DNA of 64,000 bases from Polynucleobacter sp. MWH-UH23A. Its GTDB lineage: Bacteria > Pseudomonadota > Gammaproteobacteria > Burkholderiales > Burkholderiaceae. Shown here one piece after another: positions 1-8,748 of the stretch. The DNA lies in contig NZ_CP099572.1 in the NCBI RefSeq assembly GCF_040409805.1, positions 682,001 to 746,000 of the forward strand, in the 5' to 3' direction. Numbering within the stretch: position 1 is the first letter of the stretch; each line of letters begins with the position of its first letter. The position numbers and the translations under genes are program-made. Below the pieces are notes generated by a model. It ran no database searches. It was given only the letters and a program-made list of their open reading frames with translations, and had not been told where the DNA came from.

Positions 1-415
1 AAATCTGGACCACGCAATTTGGTGTTTCTTTTGGATTGCTGATGAGGGCAATAGCCGTTAATACTTCATGGGTTTTACCGCTCAGCATTTTTAGAATTCG
101 GTAGGCATCATCCGCATTAATAGGTTTTCCTAAGATTTCACCATCAGGATGATTTGGCAGGCTCACCGTGGTATCGGCACAGAGAATAGGTGCCCAAGGT
201 AAACCACTCTTTTTCCATCGTACGAGCGCTAATGAGGCTTTTGCTAATGTGACGCGTTTGACATAGTCACGTGCTTTTTCATGGGGCAGTGGAGTTTCAA
301 TACTCTCGGAATCTTCATCAGGTGTGGGAAGCAACATTTCATAGCGCACCCCAATTTGCTTTAAGAGTTCTTGGCGTCTAGGGCTTTGTGAGGCGAGGTA
401 GATAAAGTCACTCAA
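1..415 (-). CDS. maf: Maf family nucleotide pyrophosphatase, partial
   Basis: The 3' part of this gene lies beyond the window start; about 138 N-terminal codons are visible. The reading frame opens with residues SDFIYLASQSPRRQELL, the S-x-SPRR-ELL signature of Maf proteins, and continues through the conserved EKARDYVKRVTLAKA and CADTTV segments. Maf proteins are house-cleaning nucleoside triphosphate pyrophosphatases acting on dTTP/UTP or modified pyrimidine nucleotides, and some members are linked to septum inhibition. No ATG is found in frame near the beginning, so a TTG at 415, five bases after the rlmH stop, is the best start. It is the last visible member of the minus-strand run that begins with nadD/rsfS/rlmH. 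The exact Maf subfamily cannot be decided from the visible half. Confidence 0.88.
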   Translation of the reverse strand, partial: MSDFIYLASQSPRRQELLKQIGVRYEMLLPTPDEDSESIETPLPHEKARDYVKRVTLAKASLALVRWKKSGLPWAPILCADTTVSLPNHPDGEILGKPINADDAYRILKMLSGKTHEVLTAIALISNPKETPNCVVQI

Positions 416-419
416 AAAT

Positions 420-863
420 TTACTCTCGATGGTAGGGGTGGCCTTGCAGAATGGTCCAGGCGCGATAGAGTTGTTCAACAAGGAGGACTCTTGCCATTGC
501 ATGAGGCATTGTTAAGCTAGATAGTCTCCACATGGCTTGTGCGTTCTTTTTGAGGTCGGCATCTAAGCCATCGGCACCGCCAATCAGGAATGTGATGTCA
601 AAACCTTCTTGGCGCCAATTGGCCAATTGAGTAGCTAAGTTCTGTGTAGTTTGATCTTTGCCCCGCTCATCTAAAGCTATGATGCGTGACCCCTTTGGAA
701 TCGCCGCCATAATCTTTACGGCTTCTTTAGCAGGAGTGAGATCTGGTTTAATTTCTTTAATGTCAATACTGCAATCGGCGGGCATGCGTTTGATGTAATC
801 CTGTGTTGCGGTAGCAACCCAGTCTGGCATTTTGTGACCAACAGAAACAATGTTTAAACGCAT
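420..863 (-). CDS. rlmH: 23S rRNA pseudouridine(1915) N3-methyltransferase RlmH
   Basis: A protein of 147 residues, slightly shorter than the roughly 155 usual for the SPOUT-class methyltransferase RlmH, which methylates pseudouridine 1915 in helix 69 of 23S rRNA on assembled ribosomes. The N-terminus has the family form MRLNIVSVGHKMPDWV. The glycine-rich cofactor loop FLIGGADGLD is at about residues 91-100, followed by the trefoil-knot segment LSSLTMPHAMARVLLVEQLYRA at 113-134. The gene sits 14 bases after rsfS, another large-subunit factor, a pairing conserved in most proteobacteria, and is followed directly by maf. A co-transcribed rsfS-rlmH-maf unit is inferred from spacing. Confidence 0.96.
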   Translation of the reverse strand: MRLNIVSVGHKMPDWVATATQDYIKRMPADCSIDIKEIKPDLTPAKEAVKIMAAIPKGSRIIALDERGKDQTTQNLATQLANWRQEGFDITFLIGGADGLDADLKKNAQAMWRLSSLTMPHAMARVLLVEQLYRAWTILQGHPYHRE

Positions 864-877
864 TGGCAGGATGCAAA

Positions 878-1264
878 TTACTCTTCGTCAGGCTCGCTTG
901 CTTTAACAAGACCTTTGTCACCAGCCAATTTCACACGCACGGGTTTGGCACCCCACATACCTTCCAGCTGATAGTAGGAGCGCAACATCGGTTGCAAAAT
1001 ATGTACTACGATATCGCCGCAATCCACCAATACCCATTCACCAGTCTCTAGGCCTTCAATCGAGATCACTTCGCCGCCTTTGGCATTCACCTCTTCTTTG
1101 ACAGACATGGCCAAAGATCGAGTTTGGCGATTGCTTGAACCGGTCGCAATAATGACGCGATCAAATAGTTCGCTCAGTTTGGTGGTGTCATATACGCGGA
1201 TATCTTGCGCCTTTACATCTTCTAAGGCATCAATGATCACGCGCTGTAATTTTTTTAAGTCCAT
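878..1264 (-). CDS. rsfS: Ribosomal silencing factor RsfS
   Basis: A protein of 128 residues of the RsfS/Iojap family. RsfS binds ribosomal protein uL14 and blocks subunit joining when nutrients are scarce. The family pattern is visible: DALEDVKAQDIRVYDTTKLSELFDRVIIATGSS in the first half (residues 12-44) and EGLETGEWVLVDCGDIVVHI at about 69-88. The C-terminus ends in an acidic tail rather than a further domain. It lies between nadD (40 bases upstream) and rlmH (14 bases downstream), the classical nadD-rsfS-rlmH order, so a shared transcript is likely. Confidence 0.96.
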   Translation of the reverse strand: MDLKKLQRVIIDALEDVKAQDIRVYDTTKLSELFDRVIIATGSSNRQTRSLAMSVKEEVNAKGGEVISIEGLETGEWVLVDCGDIVVHILQPMLRSYYQLEGMWGAKPVRVKLAGDKGLVKASEPDEE

Positions 1265-1304
1265 ATCGTTAATTATTCTACTGTTGTGTGCGATCTTAGC
1301 TTGA

Positions 1305-2015
1305 TTACTGATACAAGCCTAAATTGTGAATGAGCTTGAGGGTTTGAGATGGAATGGCTTCAGCCTCAATCGAATTACGAGCAGTTTTAAGCTGTTCTCT
1401 CAGCTTGGTTGAAGAAAGATCTACTGCTAGTGTTTCATCAATATAGATGAGGCCAAATGCTTGGTTTTCAAGGGCACTCGGATCCATGGTTTGGTGATTG
1501 AGGAGCAATTCTTTTACTTTGGCGTTTCCATTTGTCTCGAGTTCATGATGGGGTCTGCTTGCCACAGCGAAATTCACATAATTTGGCAGCTCATTCCAAG
1601 AATTCCAGCTTGGGAGCGAATTTAGTGAATCGGCACCCATCAACCAAATGAGGCTGGCATCACTGCCAAATCGATCTCTTAATGCCTTGACAGTATCAAT
1701 CGCATAACTTGGCCCTACGCGATCGATTTCAATTCGATCAATCCCAATTTGAGTCGGAATCTTCAGATACAGAAATGCTCTCGCTAGATCGATGCCAGCG
1801 GCCTCAGTTAATTGATAGCGAGTCTGCGCAGAAGTAATGCCGGTACCTTTTTGCCACGGCTCTCCGCTAGGCACAAATAACAGAGCGTCAAGATGAAAAA
1901 GTTTTGCAAAATGCGTTGCAAGCTTTAAATGACCTACATGAGGCGGGTCAAAGGTACCACCCAAAATACCGATGCGTTTACGAGAACTGATTTCTGTAGT
2001 GCTCAAGCTAACCAA
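1305..2015 (-). CDS. nadD: Nicotinate-nucleotide adenylyltransferase NadD
   Basis: A protein of 236 residues that joins ATP and nicotinate mononucleotide to make deamido-NAD in NAD biosynthesis. The nucleotidyltransferase signature [12 protein letters not shown] is at about residues 19-30, and the second nucleotide-binding motif appears as SSTKLRE near residue 206. The most upstream start, a TTG at 2015, overlaps the last 13 bases of hemF; a second TTG at 2006 would give a product three residues shorter. No ATG is available before the catalytic motif, so a non-ATG start is likely. The overlap implies translational coupling with hemF. Confidence 0.94.
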   Translation of the reverse strand: MVSLSTTEISSRKRIGILGGTFDPPHVGHLKLATHFAKLFHLDALLFVPSGEPWQKGTGITSAQTRYQLTEAAGIDLARAFLYLKIPTQIGIDRIEIDRVGPSYAIDTVKALRDRFGSDASLIWLMGADSLNSLPSWNSWNELPNYVNFAVASRPHHELETNGNAKVKELLLNHQTMDPSALENQAFGLIYIDETLAVDLSSTKLREQLKTARNSIEAEAIPSQTLKLIHNLGLYQ

Positions 2016-2935
2016 TCACGTGGTTTGAGGTAATAGTCATAGAGCTTGGCCTCGGGCGTGCCTGGCTCTGGATGCCAGTTGTAACGCCACTGCACCACTG
2101 GCGGCATCGACATCAAGATAGATTCAGTACGCCCACCAGAATGCAGACCAAAGATAGTGCCACGATCAAAGATGAGGTTGTATTCCACATAGCGACCACG
2201 GCGATATTCTTGGAATGACTTTTCTTCGGCAGTAAAAGAGTCTTTATAACGCCTCTCCACAATGGGTAGGTAGGCGTTGATAAACGCATCACCGACTGCG
2301 CGAGTCATTGCAAAGCTTTTCTCAAAACCTAACTCATTAAAGTCATCAAAAAATACACCGCCAATGCCACGGGGTTCTTCACGATGCTTTAAGTAAAAGT
2401 ATTCATCGCACCATTTCTTAAAGCGAGGATAGAGCGAGTCTCCAAAAGGATCTAGTGCATCTTTAGCCGTTTGATGAAAGTGTCTGCAATCTTCATCAAC
2501 GCCATAGTAAGGCGTTAAGTCAAAACCACCGCCAAACCACCACACAGGCTCCTTATCAGGTGCCCCAGCAATAAAGCAACGCACGTTCATGTGCGTAGTC
2601 GGCACTTTAGGGTTATTGGGGTGAAAGACTAAAGAGACCCCCATGGCCTCAAAGCTGCGACCAGCTACTTCTGGGCGGTGATGGGATGCAGAAGGGGGCA
2701 TCTGATCACCACGAACGTGGGAGAAGCCCACGCCACCTTTTTCTAGAATATTGCCGCCATCTAGGATGCAGGTACGACCATATCCTTTGAGCTTGCCATC
2801 TTCAGGCTTATGCCATTCATCGGCAATAAAGGGTTTGCCATCGAGCGCACTCATCGCGCTAGTGATGCGCTCTTGTAGCCCAAGAAAATAATTCTTGAGG
2901 GCTGCTATATCAATTTGGGTTTGTTCTGCTGACAA
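2003..2935 (-). CDS. hemF: Oxygen-dependent coproporphyrinogen III oxidase
   Basis: A protein of 310 residues that carries out the oxygen-requiring oxidative decarboxylation of coproporphyrinogen III to protoporphyrinogen IX in heme synthesis. Family hallmarks are the [13 protein letters not shown] strand ([11 protein letters not shown], about residues 112-122), [13 protein letters not shown] (about 132-144), the [15 protein letters not shown] segment (about 184-198) and the C-terminal block [29 protein letters not shown]. It uses molecular oxygen, in contrast to HemN, and so suits an aerobic lifestyle. hemC and hemD lie 38 kb away in the same window, so heme genes are dispersed here. It sits between purD and nadD. 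Confidence 0.97.
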   Translation of the reverse strand: MSAEQTQIDIAALKNYFLGLQERITSAMSALDGKPFIADEWHKPEDGKLKGYGRTCILDGGNILEKGGVGFSHVRGDQMPPSASHHRPEVAGRSFEAMGVSLVFHPNNPKVPTTHMNVRCFIAGAPDKEPVWWFGGGFDLTPYYGVDEDCRHFHQTAKDALDPFGDSLYPRFKKWCDEYFYLKHREEPRGIGGVFFDDFNELGFEKSFAMTRAVGDAFINAYLPIVERRYKDSFTAEEKSFQEYRRGRYVEYNLIFDRGTIFGLHSGGRTESILMSMPPVVQWRYNWHPEPGTPEAKLYDYYLKPRDWLA

Positions 2936-2960
2936 AAGATCAAATCTCTATCTGAAGTTA

Positions 2961-4238
2961 TTACTTAATAGCGCGGTAGCCAATATCTTTGCGGTATTGC
3001 ATGCCATCAAACTGGATTTTGCTAATTGCGTCATAAGCTTTTTGCTGAGCACCTTTAACGGTATCTGCTAAACCAACAACACAAAGCACACGCCCGCCAG
3101 AGGTCACTACTTTGCCGTCTTGTAATTTAGTGCCGGCATGGAAGGTGATTTGATCATCGGTATCTGCTGGAATGCCGGTAATGACATCACCATTACGTGG
3201 GGTATCTGGATAGTTATGGGCTGCGAGCACTACTCCAAGTGCCGTGCGGCGATCCCATTCCAGTTCGACCTCATTTAACTTGCCATCAACGGCATGATCA
3301 AGAGCGTTTACAAGATCGCTACGCAAGCGAGCCATGATTGGTTGGGTTTCAGGGTCACCCATGCGGCAATTGAACTCAAGGGTTTTGATTTTTCCATCAG
3401 GCGTAATCATGAGTCCTGCATAGAGGAATCCCGTGTATGGCAGACCATCCGCCTCCATACCTTTAACCGTTGGCATGATTACTTCACGCAGGGCGCGCGC
3501 ATGAATTTCAGGGCTAACTACGGGGGCAGGAGAGTAAGCCCCCATGCCGCCAGTATTTGGACCTTGGTCGGCGTCTAATAGACGCTTATGATCTTGACTG
3601 CTTGCTAGCGCAAGAACATTTTTTCCATCAACTAAAACAATGAAGCTAGCTTCTTCACCAGTGAGGAACTCTTCAATCACCACACGTGCGCCAGCATTGC
3701 CTAATTTGTTATCAGCTAAAATCATATCTACTGCTGCATGCGCCTCTTCAAGACTCATGGCAACAACCACGCCTTTGCCTGCCGCCAAACCATCGGCTTT
3801 AATTACGATCGGCGCGCCTTTAGCGTCAATATAAGCATGCGCTTCTAATGCGTTAGAGAATGTTTGGTAGTCAGCAGTTGGAATGCCATGACGTTTCATA
3901 AAAGCTTTAGAAAAGTCTTTTGAGGATTCCAGTTGGGCAGCTAATTGTGTAGGGCCAAAAATGCGTAAGCCATTGTTGCGAAATACATCCACAATGCCAG
4001 CTGCTAGTGGTGCCTCTGGGCCAACTACAGTGAGATGAATTTTTTCCCGTTTAGCAAAGTCAGCTAATTCTTGAAGGCCTGTAATCGGAAGATTTTTAAT
4101 GCCAGCCGCAGTTTGCGTTGCGGTGGCTGTGCCACCATTACCTGGAGCCACATAAACAGTTTGCACCTGTGGTGATTGGGCCAACTTCCAAGCTAATGCG
4201 TGTTCACGTCCACCGGATCCAACAAGAAGAATTTTCAT
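2961..4238 (-). CDS. purD: Phosphoribosylamine-glycine ligase PurD
   Basis: A protein of 425 residues, the normal size for GAR synthetase, which ligates glycine to 5-phosphoribosylamine with ATP in step two of de novo purine synthesis. The N-terminal domain opens MKILLVGSGGREHALAWKL. The ATP-grasp core shows IKADGLAAGKGVVVA (about 146-160), the motif DHKRLLDADQGPNTGGMGAYSPAP (about 215-238) and LEFNCRMGDPETQ (about 288-300), which carries the metal-binding acidic residues. It stands between the yebC-family gene and hemF on the same strand. Confidence 0.97.
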   Translation of the reverse strand: MKILLVGSGGREHALAWKLAQSPQVQTVYVAPGNGGTATATQTAAGIKNLPITGLQELADFAKREKIHLTVVGPEAPLAAGIVDVFRNNGLRIFGPTQLAAQLESSKDFSKAFMKRHGIPTADYQTFSNALEAHAYIDAKGAPIVIKADGLAAGKGVVVAMSLEEAHAAVDMILADNKLGNAGARVVIEEFLTGEEASFIVLVDGKNVLALASSQDHKRLLDADQGPNTGGMGAYSPAPVVSPEIHARALREVIMPTVKGMEADGLPYTGFLYAGLMITPDGKIKTLEFNCRMGDPETQPIMARLRSDLVNALDHAVDGKLNEVELEWDRRTALGVVLAAHNYPDTPRNGDVITGIPADTDDQITFHAGTKLQDGKVVTSGGRVLCVVGLADTVKGAQQKAYDAISKIQFDGMQYRKDIGYRAIK

Positions 4239-4282
4239 AATGGCGAAGATAAAAAAGAATAAATAAAGTTATAGAGCGAAGG

Positions 4283-5002
4283 TTATAAAGCGGCGTTCGT
4301 AAAAACTTCTTGCACATCATCTAGGTTCTCAAGCGCATCCAGCAACTTTTGCATGCTTTCGGCTTGTTCACCTTCGAGTGCGATCTCTGTTTCAGGACGC
4401 ATTGCAATCGTAGCCAGCTCAGCTTTTAATCCTGCCTTGCTAATGGCATCTTGCACTTTCGGAAAATCAGGCACGGGTGTGAGTACCTCAAAAGACCCAT
4501 CGTCATGGCTTATCACATCATCAGCACCAGCATCTAATGCAACTTCCATGAGTTGATCTTCATTTGTACCCGGTGCGAATAGCATTTGACCGCAATGCTT
4601 AAACAAGAAGGCAACAGAGCCTTCGGTGCCCATATTGCCGCCATTTTTATTAAAAGCGTGACGAACCTCAGCTACAGTGCGAGTGCGGTTATCTGTTAAA
4701 CAGTCTACGATCACCGCTGCGCCATTAATGCCATAACCCTCATAACGGATTTCTTCATAGTTAACACCTTCTAATGAGCCAGTGCCGCGAGCTACTGCTC
4801 TTTGCACGTTGTCATTAGGCATATTGGCATCTTTTGCCTTATCGATGGCAAGTCGTAATCGGGGGTTAGTGGAGATATCACCACCGCCTAACTTAGCGGC
4901 GACAGTAATTTCCTTGATGAGCTTGGTCCAAATCTTGCCGCGTTTTTCGTCTTGACGTCCTTTGCGGTGCTGAATATTGGCCCATTTCGAATGGCCGGCC
5001 AT
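4283..5002 (-). CDS. YebC/TACO1 family translational/transcriptional regulator
   Basis: A protein of 239 residues with the unmistakable YebC start [27 protein letters not shown] and the internal [14 protein letters not shown] and [24 protein letters not shown] blocks. The family was first described as DNA-binding regulators. Later work on bacterial YebC-type and mitochondrial TACO1 proteins indicates a ribosome-associated role in translating difficult peptide stretches. Nothing in this sequence tells which role applies. It is the first gene of the minus-strand purD-hemF-nadD run, 44 bases ahead of purD. Confidence 0.95.
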   Translation of the reverse strand: MAGHSKWANIQHRKGRQDEKRGKIWTKLIKEITVAAKLGGGDISTNPRLRLAIDKAKDANMPNDNVQRAVARGTGSLEGVNYEEIRYEGYGINGAAVIVDCLTDNRTRTVAEVRHAFNKNGGNMGTEGSVAFLFKHCGQMLFAPGTNEDQLMEVALDAGADDVISHDDGSFEVLTPVPDFPKVQDAISKAGLKAELATIAMRPETEIALEGEQAESMQKLLDALENLDDVQEVFTNAAL

Positions 5003-5154
5003 ACGGGTAAGTCCTTTACATTATTTGGCTATAAGACCCTATTTTAAGGGGATCTGAATGCAAGGTAGGGGGCTGGTAGGCAATTTTTGTTACACTCTCA
5101 TGTCTTAACTGTAGCAATTTAGCTAATTAAGCAGAATTTCCACTGCAAACACCT

Positions 5155-5239
5155 GCCTCGGTGATGGAATTGGTAGACGTGCCGGACTCAAAATCCGGTG
5201 CCGCAAGGCGTGGCGGTTCGAGTCCGCCCCGAGGCACCA
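5155..5239 (+). tRNA. tRNA-Leu (anticodon CAA)
   Basis: An 85-nucleotide class II tRNA. The acceptor strands GCCTCGG (5155-5161) and CCGAGGC (5229-5235) pair perfectly and the CCA end is encoded. The anticodon stem CCGGA/TCCGG encloses loop CTCAAAA, giving anticodon CAA for the leucine codon UUG. A long variable arm (GCCGCAAGGCGT region) and the GGTTCGAGTCC T-arm are present, as expected for tRNA-Leu. It is isolated between the yebC-family gene and a cysB-type gene; no phage integrase or duplicated tRNA end was seen next to it. Confidence 0.97.
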
Positions 5240-5302
5240 ACTATTGAACTTAGTTCAAATCCAAGTTCTTCCAATAAGTGTTGTGAGCGACTGGATCTGC
5301 AA

Positions 5303-6244
5303 TTAGATCTCGTAGGTATCCGCCTTTTCATTCAAAGCCTGCTCAACAATTTTCTTGGTGAGTGTTGGTGAGAATAATTCAATGAAGGTATACACAAAAG
5401 ATCGCAGATAAGCACCTTGTTTAACGCCAATATGGGAGACGTTGTTTCCAAATAAGTGACCCACGTTAATCACTTTAAGATTGCGATCTCTGTCTGTGTC
5501 GTACGCGTGCCCAGCAACAATGCCTATTCCCATGCCCGCTTCAACGTAAGTCTTAATTACGTCAGCATCAATCGCTTCCAGAATAATGTCCGGTGTGATG
5601 CCACGCTGAGCAAATGCCGCATCAATTTTCGTTCGACCAGCAAAGGCTTTGTCATAGGTAATGATGGGATACTTTGCGATTTCTTCTAAAGTAACAGTAG
5701 ATTGATTTAACAAAGGGTGACTGAGCGGAACCATGACAACGTGTTGCCATTGGTATCCAGGCAGGGCAAGTACTCCAGGCGTGTTTGCAATACCTTCGGT
5801 TGCAATTGCGATATCTGCACGATCATGGATGAGAAGTTCGGCAATTTGTCCAGGGCTACCTTGTTGAATGCTGACACGCACTTTTGGAAAGCGTTTAGTA
5901 AATTCTGTTAGTACCTTGGGTAATGCGTAGCGTGCTTGCGTATGCGTAGTCGCAATGACGAAGTTGCCTTGATCTTGACTGGCGAAATCTTTGCCAACGC
6001 GCTTCAAGGTTTCCACTTCATCCAGAATTCGCTCGATGGAAACCAGAATGCGCTTGCCAGGTTCGGTAAGCGAGCGAATACGTTTGCCGTGCCTGCGGAA
6101 AATTTCAACGCCGAGTTCATCCTCAAGTTCAATGATGGCTTTCGATACGCCAGGTTGTGAGGTGAAGAGGGCTTTAGCCGCTGCAGTCAAATTAAAGTTC
6201 TGACGAACGGCTTCCCGGACAAAGCGAAATTGATGCAAATTCAT
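5303..6244 (-). CDS. cysB: CysB-type LysR family transcriptional regulator
   Basis: A protein of 313 residues with an N-terminal winged helix-turn-helix (about residues 1-60, with LTAAAKALFTSQPGVSKAI as the HTH) and a periplasmic-binding-like effector domain. The opening MNLHQFRFVREAVRQNFNLT and the TTHTQARYALP segment at the start of the effector domain match CysB/Cbl rather than other LysR proteins. CysB activates sulfate assimilation genes with O-acetylserine or N-acetylserine as inducer; none of its usual targets is in this window. It could instead be a Cbl-like paralogue. It follows lptG on the same strand but with an AT-rich gap of 65 bases that can hold its own promoter. Confidence 0.87.
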   Translation of the reverse strand: MNLHQFRFVREAVRQNFNLTAAAKALFTSQPGVSKAIIELEDELGVEIFRRHGKRIRSLTEPGKRILVSIERILDEVETLKRVGKDFASQDQGNFVIATTHTQARYALPKVLTEFTKRFPKVRVSIQQGSPGQIAELLIHDRADIAIATEGIANTPGVLALPGYQWQHVVMVPLSHPLLNQSTVTLEEIAKYPIITYDKAFAGRTKIDAAFAQRGITPDIILEAIDADVIKTYVEAGMGIGIVAGHAYDTDRDRNLKVINVGHLFGNNVSHIGVKQGAYLRSFVYTFIELFSPTLTKKIVEQALNEKADTYEI

Positions 6245-6262
6245 GGGGACAACTCCTATCTA

Positions 6263-6280
6263 TATATCTACAAAGATATA
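6263..6280. promoter_or_regulatory. Inverted repeat before the cysB-type gene
   Basis: The arms TATATCT and AGATATA (7 bases each, 4-base spacer) lie 19 to 36 bases upstream of the ATG at 6244. LysR-family genes are commonly autoregulated from an AT-rich dyad in this position, so this may be the regulator's own site. That is inference from position and symmetry only. Confidence 0.35.
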
Positions 6281-6309
6281 GGAATCAAATTCTATATGAA
6301 TTTTAGGTA

Positions 6310-7464
6310 TTAGGCTTTAGAAACCCATCTCAGCGCTGCAAGGGCCAAGAAGAAATAGAGCATTGGAGGTATGAGGGCCGTCAAAAGCGCCGGCCATGCG
6401 CTTAGTAGCCCTACGTTGGAGAACAAGGAATTAAAGAGTTGGAAACTCATGCCCAGCATGATGCCGCCAAACACTTTGATGCCGACGCTGCCAGCGCGTA
6501 CCTTGAGGTAAGCAAAGGGAAGAGCGAGAGCAAGCATCACGAAAATCGTGAGAGGGTAGATGACTTTTTTCCAGAAGGCGATAGCGTGGCGTTTTGCATC
6601 TTGTTTATTTTCTTGAAGGTGAGTAATAAAACGACCAAGGCTCACAATCGACATTTTTTCTGGACTGATTAACAGTACATTCAAAATTTGTGGTGTCACC
6701 TCAGACTCTAAGGTCAGAATTGGGTGAGTCAATGTTTGCGCACTAAACACGGGATTTAGCGGATCAGATTGTTTCGTTTCTTTAAAACGGGTCTCGGTTA
6801 CATCATTGAGAACCCAAATGCCACTCTCATCAAAGTGTCCAGAGGGTGCGCTACGAATCGACAACAGATTGTAAGTATCGTTGAACTCATACATGCGAAT
6901 GTTGCGAATCTCATTGTCTTTATCGACATTGCCCACGTTGACATAACGAACTCCAGGGCGTACGGGGCCACTACCATCTTCATCACGTAGGCGATCTTTA
7001 ACCCAAACACCTGTCTTAAATTGCGATGAATAAGTAGCGCCCAATGCCTTCATCCGAATCTGCTCGGATTTATTCTCGGCATATGGGCCAGCCCATTCAC
7101 TCATCATGAGTGTCAGTACGATCAGCGGAATAGAGATCTTGGTGAGCGCAATCAAGCCTCGTTTCACATCCAATCCCGCGATACGCAGGATGGTGAATTC
7201 AGATTGACTGGCCATCATCGCGAATACATAAATGCTGCCAATCAGACCTGCAATGGGAATGATTTCAGAAATACGGCCAGGCGCTTTTAATAAAACATGC
7301 AAAAGTGCTAGCGGTAGGGTGTAGCCGCCTTGTACCGATCCAAGTTCGCTCAGGATGTCAAAAAATAGAAATAGAGCTACTAATGCAAACAAGATAAAGC
7401 CAAACGCAATATAAATTTGCTTGGCTAAATAGCGTTCGTAAATGTAGGGAAAGAGCAATTTCAT
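6310..7464 (-). CDS. lptG: LPS export ABC transporter permease LptG
   Basis: A protein of 384 residues of the YjgP/YjgQ family. With LptF and the ATPase LptB it extracts lipopolysaccharide from the inner membrane and passes it to LptC. Membrane segments are visible near residues 15-35, 55-80 and 100-120, then a periplasmic domain (about 140-270) and three C-terminal helices from about 300. The SEFTILRIAGLDVKRG segment matches the coupling region facing LptB. Its ATG overlaps the last base of the lptF stop codon, so the two half-transporters are translationally coupled. LptB, LptC and LptA are not in the window. Confidence 0.95.
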   Translation of the reverse strand: MKLLFPYIYERYLAKQIYIAFGFILFALVALFLFFDILSELGSVQGGYTLPLALLHVLLKAPGRISEIIPIAGLIGSIYVFAMMASQSEFTILRIAGLDVKRGLIALTKISIPLIVLTLMMSEWAGPYAENKSEQIRMKALGATYSSQFKTGVWVKDRLRDEDGSGPVRPGVRYVNVGNVDKDNEIRNIRMYEFNDTYNLLSIRSAPSGHFDESGIWVLNDVTETRFKETKQSDPLNPVFSAQTLTHPILTLESEVTPQILNVLLISPEKMSIVSLGRFITHLQENKQDAKRHAIAFWKKVIYPLTIFVMLALALPFAYLKVRAGSVGIKVFGGIMLGMSFQLFNSLFSNVGLLSAWPALLTALIPPMLYFFLALAALRWVSKA

Positions 7465-8576
7465 TATTTAACAAAAGCAGCAGGCAATTGACGGCGCCAC
7501 CACTTCACGGAAGGATTAATACGGTTGCGAATCAATATTGTCGCGATCAACAACGCTAGCAAGTGAATAGGCCAGACGCCAACAAACACGCTGAACTTTC
7601 CTTGAGCTACAAAATTTTGGGTGAGATTTAGGAGGTTGCTGTAAATCAAATAGATGAGAACCGCATAAAACATGGCGGTGTAATTACCAAGACGGGGGTT
7701 GACATAGGCGAGTGGAATAGCAATTAACACCAAACCTAATGCCATGAGTGGCAAACCGATTCGCCATAGCAATTCTGCGCGGTTCGCATTGATTGCATTG
7801 GGGTTGCCATCGTTTAGTAGCTCAGAAATGGTTTTTTCTCTATCCCGAGGAGCCGGCGCTAGAGCCTCTTTGCTGCGAATCTTTGTGGTGTAGTCATTGA
7901 ATTCCAGAATCCGAAAATCAGGCTCTGTAGGGTAGCCTTCATAACGACGTCCGTTGCGAAGTACGATAGATTTTTCTCCGCCCTCTGAGTTTTGAATGAA
8001 TCCAGTAGAAGCAACAGCAATACTTAAGCGGCCATTCTTATTGTCTGCAACGAAAATATTCTTAACTTCACTCTTGTCGACATCAAGTTCTTCGATAAAG
8101 AAAACACGCTCCGCGCGAGCAGACTCCTTAAATTGACCTGCGCTTACCATCGATACATCATCTCGTTGTTGAAAACGTTGACTAATGAGGGTTGTTTCGC
8201 GATTAGCCCATGGCCAAACAAACAGCGCGAGTAGAGCGATCACAATGATGAGTGGTGTAGCAAATTGCAAAATCGGCCGAATTAAATTACTGATGCTCAG
8301 ACCGCTCGCAAACCAAACAATCATTTCAGAGTCTTTGTACCAACGCACTAAGACAATGAGGGTGGCAACAAAAAGCGAAACGGTCAATAAAACAGCAAGG
8401 TAGCCCAAGGTGGCCAATGCGATTAGAACAATGGCATCCTCAGGGTTGACGGTGCCGTTAGCTGCATAACCTAAGATTCGAATTACTAGGGTGGTCACCA
8501 TAATGGTTACCAGTACCAAAAAGACCCCACCAGTAGTAAAGCTAAGTTCACGGCGGAGGGCACTTTTAAAGATCAT
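7464..8576 (-). CDS. lptF: LPS export ABC transporter permease LptF
   Basis: A protein of 370 residues, partner of LptG in the LptB2FG lipopolysaccharide extractor. It starts MIFKSALRRELSFTTGGVFLVLVTIM, the usual LptF opening in which a short amphipathic start precedes the first membrane helix. Helices follow near residues 50-75 and 100-125, then a periplasmic beta-jellyroll-like region (about 130-260) and three C-terminal helices. The WFASGLSISNLIRP segment corresponds to the coupling helix region. It is divergent from pepA, with 172 bases between the two starts, an arrangement that is common in proteobacteria. Confidence 0.95.
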   Translation of the reverse strand: MIFKSALRRELSFTTGGVFLVLVTIMVTTLVIRILGYAANGTVNPEDAIVLIALATLGYLAVLLTVSLFVATLIVLVRWYKDSEMIVWFASGLSISNLIRPILQFATPLIIVIALLALFVWPWANRETTLISQRFQQRDDVSMVSAGQFKESARAERVFFIEELDVDKSEVKNIFVADNKNGRLSIAVASTGFIQNSEGGEKSIVLRNGRRYEGYPTEPDFRILEFNDYTTKIRSKEALAPAPRDREKTISELLNDGNPNAINANRAELLWRIGLPLMALGLVLIAIPLAYVNPRLGNYTAMFYAVLIYLIYSNLLNLTQNFVAQGKFSVFVGVWPIHLLALLIATILIRNRINPSVKWWRRQLPAAFVK

Positions 8577-8748
8577 GGCTAGGGGGTTTGTCTGGGGGCT
8601 AAATAGGGCTTAGTGGGTTTGATTGCTTATCAGTAGGGGCAGACAAATTGGGTTAATCTCATGTCGGAGGATAATGGATAAACATCATAAATCTGAATCT
8701 TTAGACCCTAATCGACCTAAAACACGGTAATAAATAACGCAATTCATC

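Noticed and set aside
5155..5239. tRNA-Leu as an attachment site for an integrated element
   Set aside because: No integrase gene, no duplicated 3' tRNA end and only housekeeping-type genes on both sides.
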